From the NCBI RefSeq assembly GCF_027011145.1, contig NZ_JALVAO010000050.1, forward strand, positions 1-64,000: 64,000 nucleotides of DNA, given 5' to 3'. The notes beneath the pieces were generated by a model that made no database searches, was not told the DNA's origin, and saw nothing but the letters and a program-made list of their open reading frames with translations. Origin of the DNA: Thermococcus sp. (GTDB lineage: Archaea > Methanobacteriota_B > Thermococci > Thermococcales > Thermococcaceae). Every line of letters starts with the position of its first letter. Positions within the stretch are counted from its first letter, which is position 1. The position numbers and the translations under genes are program-made. Positions 61,906-64,000 of the stretch are shown here, piece by piece.

Positions 61906-62160
61906 ATGAACGGCGGAGAGGTAATAGGACTGCTCGGAATGTTGCTCCTCGTAAGTGCCTGGGTTCCCCAGACCTTGGAAACGATAAAAACAAGAAAATG
62001 CCCCCTGAACATGCAGTTCATAATAATCTACGTGACGGCATCAACGCTCCTGACGATATACTCCTACATAATCGGGGACTGGATATTCTTCGCCCTGAAC
62101 TTCCTCGCGGCGCTCCAGAGTGCCATAAACCTCGTGATAAAACTGACGGAAAAAAAGTAG
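61906..62160 (+). CDS. PQ-loop / SemiSWEET-like small membrane protein
   Basis: 84 residues, three TM helices, with the PQ motif in AWVPQTLETIKTRKCPLN in the loop after helix one. SemiSWEETs form dimers that pass sugars; some related proteins handle other solutes. Preceded by GGGTGAG. Confidence 0.82.
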   Translation: MNGGEVIGLLGMLLLVSAWVPQTLETIKTRKCPLNMQFIIIYVTASTLLTIYSYIIGDWIFFALNFLAALQSAINLVIKLTEKK

Positions 62161-62161
62161 G

Positions 62162-62710
62162 TCATTTCCGCTCGTAGAGACCAACGAGCTCTCCCCACTG
62201 GATTACGTGCCCTTCCATTGCCTTTTCAAGTTCTTTTCTCGTTGCCCCCGGCGGGAGGTTCAGGGTGGTATCGAGGGCGTAAACTTTGAAGTGGTAGTGG
62301 TGGGGTTTTCCCCTCGGGGGACACGGACCGCCGTAGCCTATCTTCCCGAAGTCGTTCCTTCCCTGAACCATGGGAATCGGCTTCTCCACCCTTCCAACCT
62401 TTGGAACCGCCTCGGGAATCTCACCAACGGGAGGTATGTTCCATGCTATCCAGTGGGTGAACGTTCCAGCGGGAGCATCGGGGTCGTCAACTATAATGAC
62501 GAGGCTTTTTGCCCTTTCACTTATGTTGCCTATGAAAATCGGCGGATTTATGTCCTCCCCGTCGCAGGTGAACTTGGCCGGGATGTAGCTCCCGTTATGG
62601 AAGACGGAACCCACCTCAAGGGTCTTCGGGGCGCTCATTTTCTCACCCCCACCTATACACCCGGCCCCGATTAGGAGTAGCGCTATTACCAGCGGAACCA
62701 TCGACCTCAT
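62162..62710 (-). CDS. PEBP/YbhB-YbcL family lipoprotein
   Basis: 182 residues. Lipobox LLIGAGC near residue 18, then a phosphatidylethanolamine-binding-like fold: IVDDPDAPAGTFTHWIAWNI, IGYGGPCPPRGKPHHYHFKVYALD. Ligand unknown. I keep the ATG at 62710 because it supplies the basic residue of the signal peptide; ATG 62701, after GAGGT, is the alternative. Convergent with the PQ-loop gene. Confidence 0.88.
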   Translation of the reverse strand: MRSMVPLVIALLLIGAGCIGGGEKMSAPKTLEVGSVFHNGSYIPAKFTCDGEDINPPIFIGNISERAKSLVIIVDDPDAPAGTFTHWIAWNIPPVGEIPEAVPKVGRVEKPIPMVQGRNDFGKIGYGGPCPPRGKPHHYHFKVYALDTTLNLPPGATRKELEKAMEGHVIQWGELVGLYERK

Positions 62711-62784
62711 GTTCAGGACTACGCCATTTCCCTGTAAAAGGGTTTTGCCAAAGGTTAAAATACTCCAAAAACGTTCAACGAACT

Positions 62785-63246
62785 ATGAAGGTGCTCTGGG
62801 AGAAGGAAGTGCCGGCGGAGAAAATAGTGGTCTCACCCCGACCGGTGTGGAAGTGCCGGGCGTGTCCCATGTACGGCAAGAGGCCAAGCTGTCCTCCGCA
62901 CGCTCCGGACTGGAGGGAAGCAAAGGACTGGGTCGGCCACTACAGGAGGGCCCTTTTGGTAAAGTTCCAAGTGGACATGGCACGCTTTGAGGAGGAAAAG
63001 AGAAAGGCCCTCCTTTATCTGCTCAAACGCGAGGAGGAACTCTTCAAGGAGGGAAAGCTCTACGTGATGGCACTCTTTCCCGGGAGTTGTAACCTCTGCG
63101 ACGACTGTCCCTTCGAGAAAGGGAAGGCCTGCAGAATGCCAACCAAGGTCCGCCCGAGTGTTGATGCCATCGGGATAGAGATAAGCTCGCTCGTTCAAAT
63201 CAACTTCTCGGAGAGTGTCCTCTACGGGATAATCATGGTGGAGTGA
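62785..63246 (+). CDS. DUF2284 predicted metal-binding protein
   Basis: 153 residues with Cys-rich motifs: VWKCRACPMYGKRPSCPPH near residue 22 and GSCNLCDDCPFEKGKACRMP near residue 100, as in DUF2284. Likely binds an iron-sulfur cluster or other metal. A TATA box gttaaaatac (62754-62763) lies 26 bases upstream of the ATG with no Shine-Dalgarno site, so the messenger is probably leaderless. First gene of a three-gene set. Confidence 0.85.
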   Translation: MKVLWEKEVPAEKIVVSPRPVWKCRACPMYGKRPSCPPHAPDWREAKDWVGHYRRALLVKFQVDMARFEEEKRKALLYLLKREEELFKEGKLYVMALFPGSCNLCDDCPFEKGKACRMPTKVRPSVDAIGIEISSLVQINFSESVLYGIIMVE

Positions 63247-63251
63247 TTGAT

Positions 63252-63740
63252 ATGGCGATAGCCTACGTCACACTGCTCGGTCGTTCGCCCTGGGCCGTGG
63301 TAAACACCTATTACAAAATCCTGCGTGAGGGGAAAGGGAGGAAGGAAATCAAAAGAATCTACATCTTCACGGAGCGGAGGTACAAAAACTTTCTTCCCAA
63401 GGTCGTTAGAGCCCTCAGGGAGATATCGGAGGCATATCACATAAACCCCGTCATCGAAACCGTCGTTATCAGGGACTATGGCTTTTTTGAGGCGGATAAA
63501 AAGTTTAAGGAGCTGTTTTCAAAGCTTAAAGGCGAGGGGTTCAGGATAGGCCTCGACATAACCTCGGGCAGGAAAGCACTGGTTGCAGCTGCCATAGTCC
63601 AAATCAAGGACTTCCCGGTGGAGTTCATAGTCTACATGGGGCTCCTCGACATGGACTTCCCTGACAGGCCCTACATGATGATTCCAACGCACATGCAACC
63701 GATAAAGAACTTCCTCGGTGATGGGAATGAAACCCGCTGA
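63252..63740 (+). CDS. CARF-like Rossmann-fold protein
   Basis: 162 residues. N-terminal strand-loop AIAYVTLLGRSPWAVVNTYY and a later IGLDITSGRKALVAAAIV are the two ligand-binding loops seen in CARF domains of type III CRISPR effectors and ring nucleases (pattern TLLGxSP and DxTxGxK). No nuclease domain follows, so it is CARF only. No CRISPR array or cas gene lies in the window. Start 63252 lies after GGTGGAGTGAT; the preceding gene overlaps that region. Could be a nucleotide sensor or a ring nuclease. Confidence 0.6.
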   Translation: MAIAYVTLLGRSPWAVVNTYYKILREGKGRKEIKRIYIFTERRYKNFLPKVVRALREISEAYHINPVIETVVIRDYGFFEADKKFKELFSKLKGEGFRIGLDITSGRKALVAAAIVQIKDFPVEFIVYMGLLDMDFPDRPYMMIPTHMQPIKNFLGDGNETR

Positions 63741-64000
63741 GGTCATCACGAAGCCCGAACTTCAGGTTCTCCTAAACGTCTTGGCTGAAAAGGGAGAGCT
63801 CCTCGTGAGCTATCCCCTCTACGGTATTCCACTCCTCAAAGCCCGGCCGAGCGAGAATGGCTACACCGTTGAGGTTATCGCAGATAGGAAGACCTTCAAC
63901 TCCCGCGTTCCGCCGAGGCTATCCTCCGAGCTTCCGACGTGGAGCGACTTTTACGAGTGCTTCATCTCATCGGGAATACTAAAGTACGACAACGTTGGTG
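63727..64000 (+). CDS. Unknown protein, C-terminally cut by window end
   Basis: 91 codons seen, frame open to the edge. Begins MKPAEVITKPELQVLLNVL. It overlaps the CARF-like gene by 14 bases and follows GGTGATGG, so it is in the same operon. I do not recognise a family from this part. Confidence 0.72.
   Translation, partial: MKPAEVITKPELQVLLNVLAEKGELLVSYPLYGIPLLKARPSENGYTVEVIADRKTFNSRVPPRLSSELPTWSDFYECFISSGILKYDNVG

Overview
This window is chromosomal DNA of a hyperthermophilic euryarchaeon of the Thermococcales, most likely a Thermococcus. That rests on a complete cytosolic NiFe sulfhydrogenase I operon (hydBGDA), a 13-gene mbx (mbs) membrane sulfane-reductase operon, archaeal release factor aRF1, archaeal-type S-adenosylmethionine synthetase, CTP-type riboflavin kinase, an archaeal initiator tRNA, TATA-type promoters and Shine-Dalgarno sites of the GGTGAT type. 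No rRNA, CRISPR array, insertion sequence or integrase was seen. Genes are tightly packed, often overlapping by ATGA. Where a Shine-Dalgarno site or TATA box pointed to an internal start I used that start rather than the longest reading frame.

Layout. 1-9.7 kb: aminotransferase end, phosphodiesterase, SAM synthetase, a double-hairpin H/ACA RNA, a translin / endonuclease V / riboflavin kinase / membrane protein operon, a PRC-barrel protein, a TrkA-N+DHH protein, a 548-aa unknown, an antisense-strand C/D box sRNA and an EamA transporter. 9.7-15.5 kb: a second GC-rich H/ACA-like RNA, an HTH-CBS regulator whose start codon lies inside a perfect inverted repeat, a lipoprotein with two tandem BtuF-like domains, a short two-TM protein and an ABC-2 exporter operon with a beta-propeller protein. 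15.5-21.7 kb: hydBGDA with a candidate SurR site, a VapBC pair, a lipoprotein and a hydrogenase maturation protease. 21.7-25.1 kb: a four-gene zinc-ribbon / coiled-coil / SPFH cluster that recalls the Bacillus pspA-ydjGHI membrane-stress operon. 25-28 kb: M42 peptidase, initiator tRNA, and both subunits of the aconitase-X type phosphomevalonate dehydratase.

28-35.5 kb is visibly AT-richer: a site-2 protease, an HTH protein, two class III signal peptide pilin-like proteins and two large GT-C-like membrane proteins, probably a variable cell-surface block. 35.5-46.9 kb returns to housekeeping genes (aRF1, ArgRS) plus a lipoate-ligase C-domain protein, SpoIIM and BofA family membrane proteins, UDP-sugar genes wecC and wecB, a DUF354 protein, paired secreted proteins, a radical SAM protein and an ACT-domain regulator. 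47-57 kb is the mbx operon, whose promoter is flanked by two matches to the SurR operator, one of them perfect. 57-64 kb: class III aminotransferase/racemase facing an Lrp regulator, a redox group (thioredoxin-like protein, CcdA, thioredoxin-fold lipoprotein), small helical and PQ-loop proteins, a PEBP lipoprotein, DUF2284, a CARF-like protein and a truncated unknown gene.

How it fits together: hydBGDA (H2/NADPH) and mbx (sulfane reduction with ion pumping) are the two energy modules that SurR is known to switch in Pyrococcus in response to sulfur. Both operons sit here, about 30 kb apart, with matching operator-like sites. All functional calls come from reading translated motifs by eye; no database search was run.
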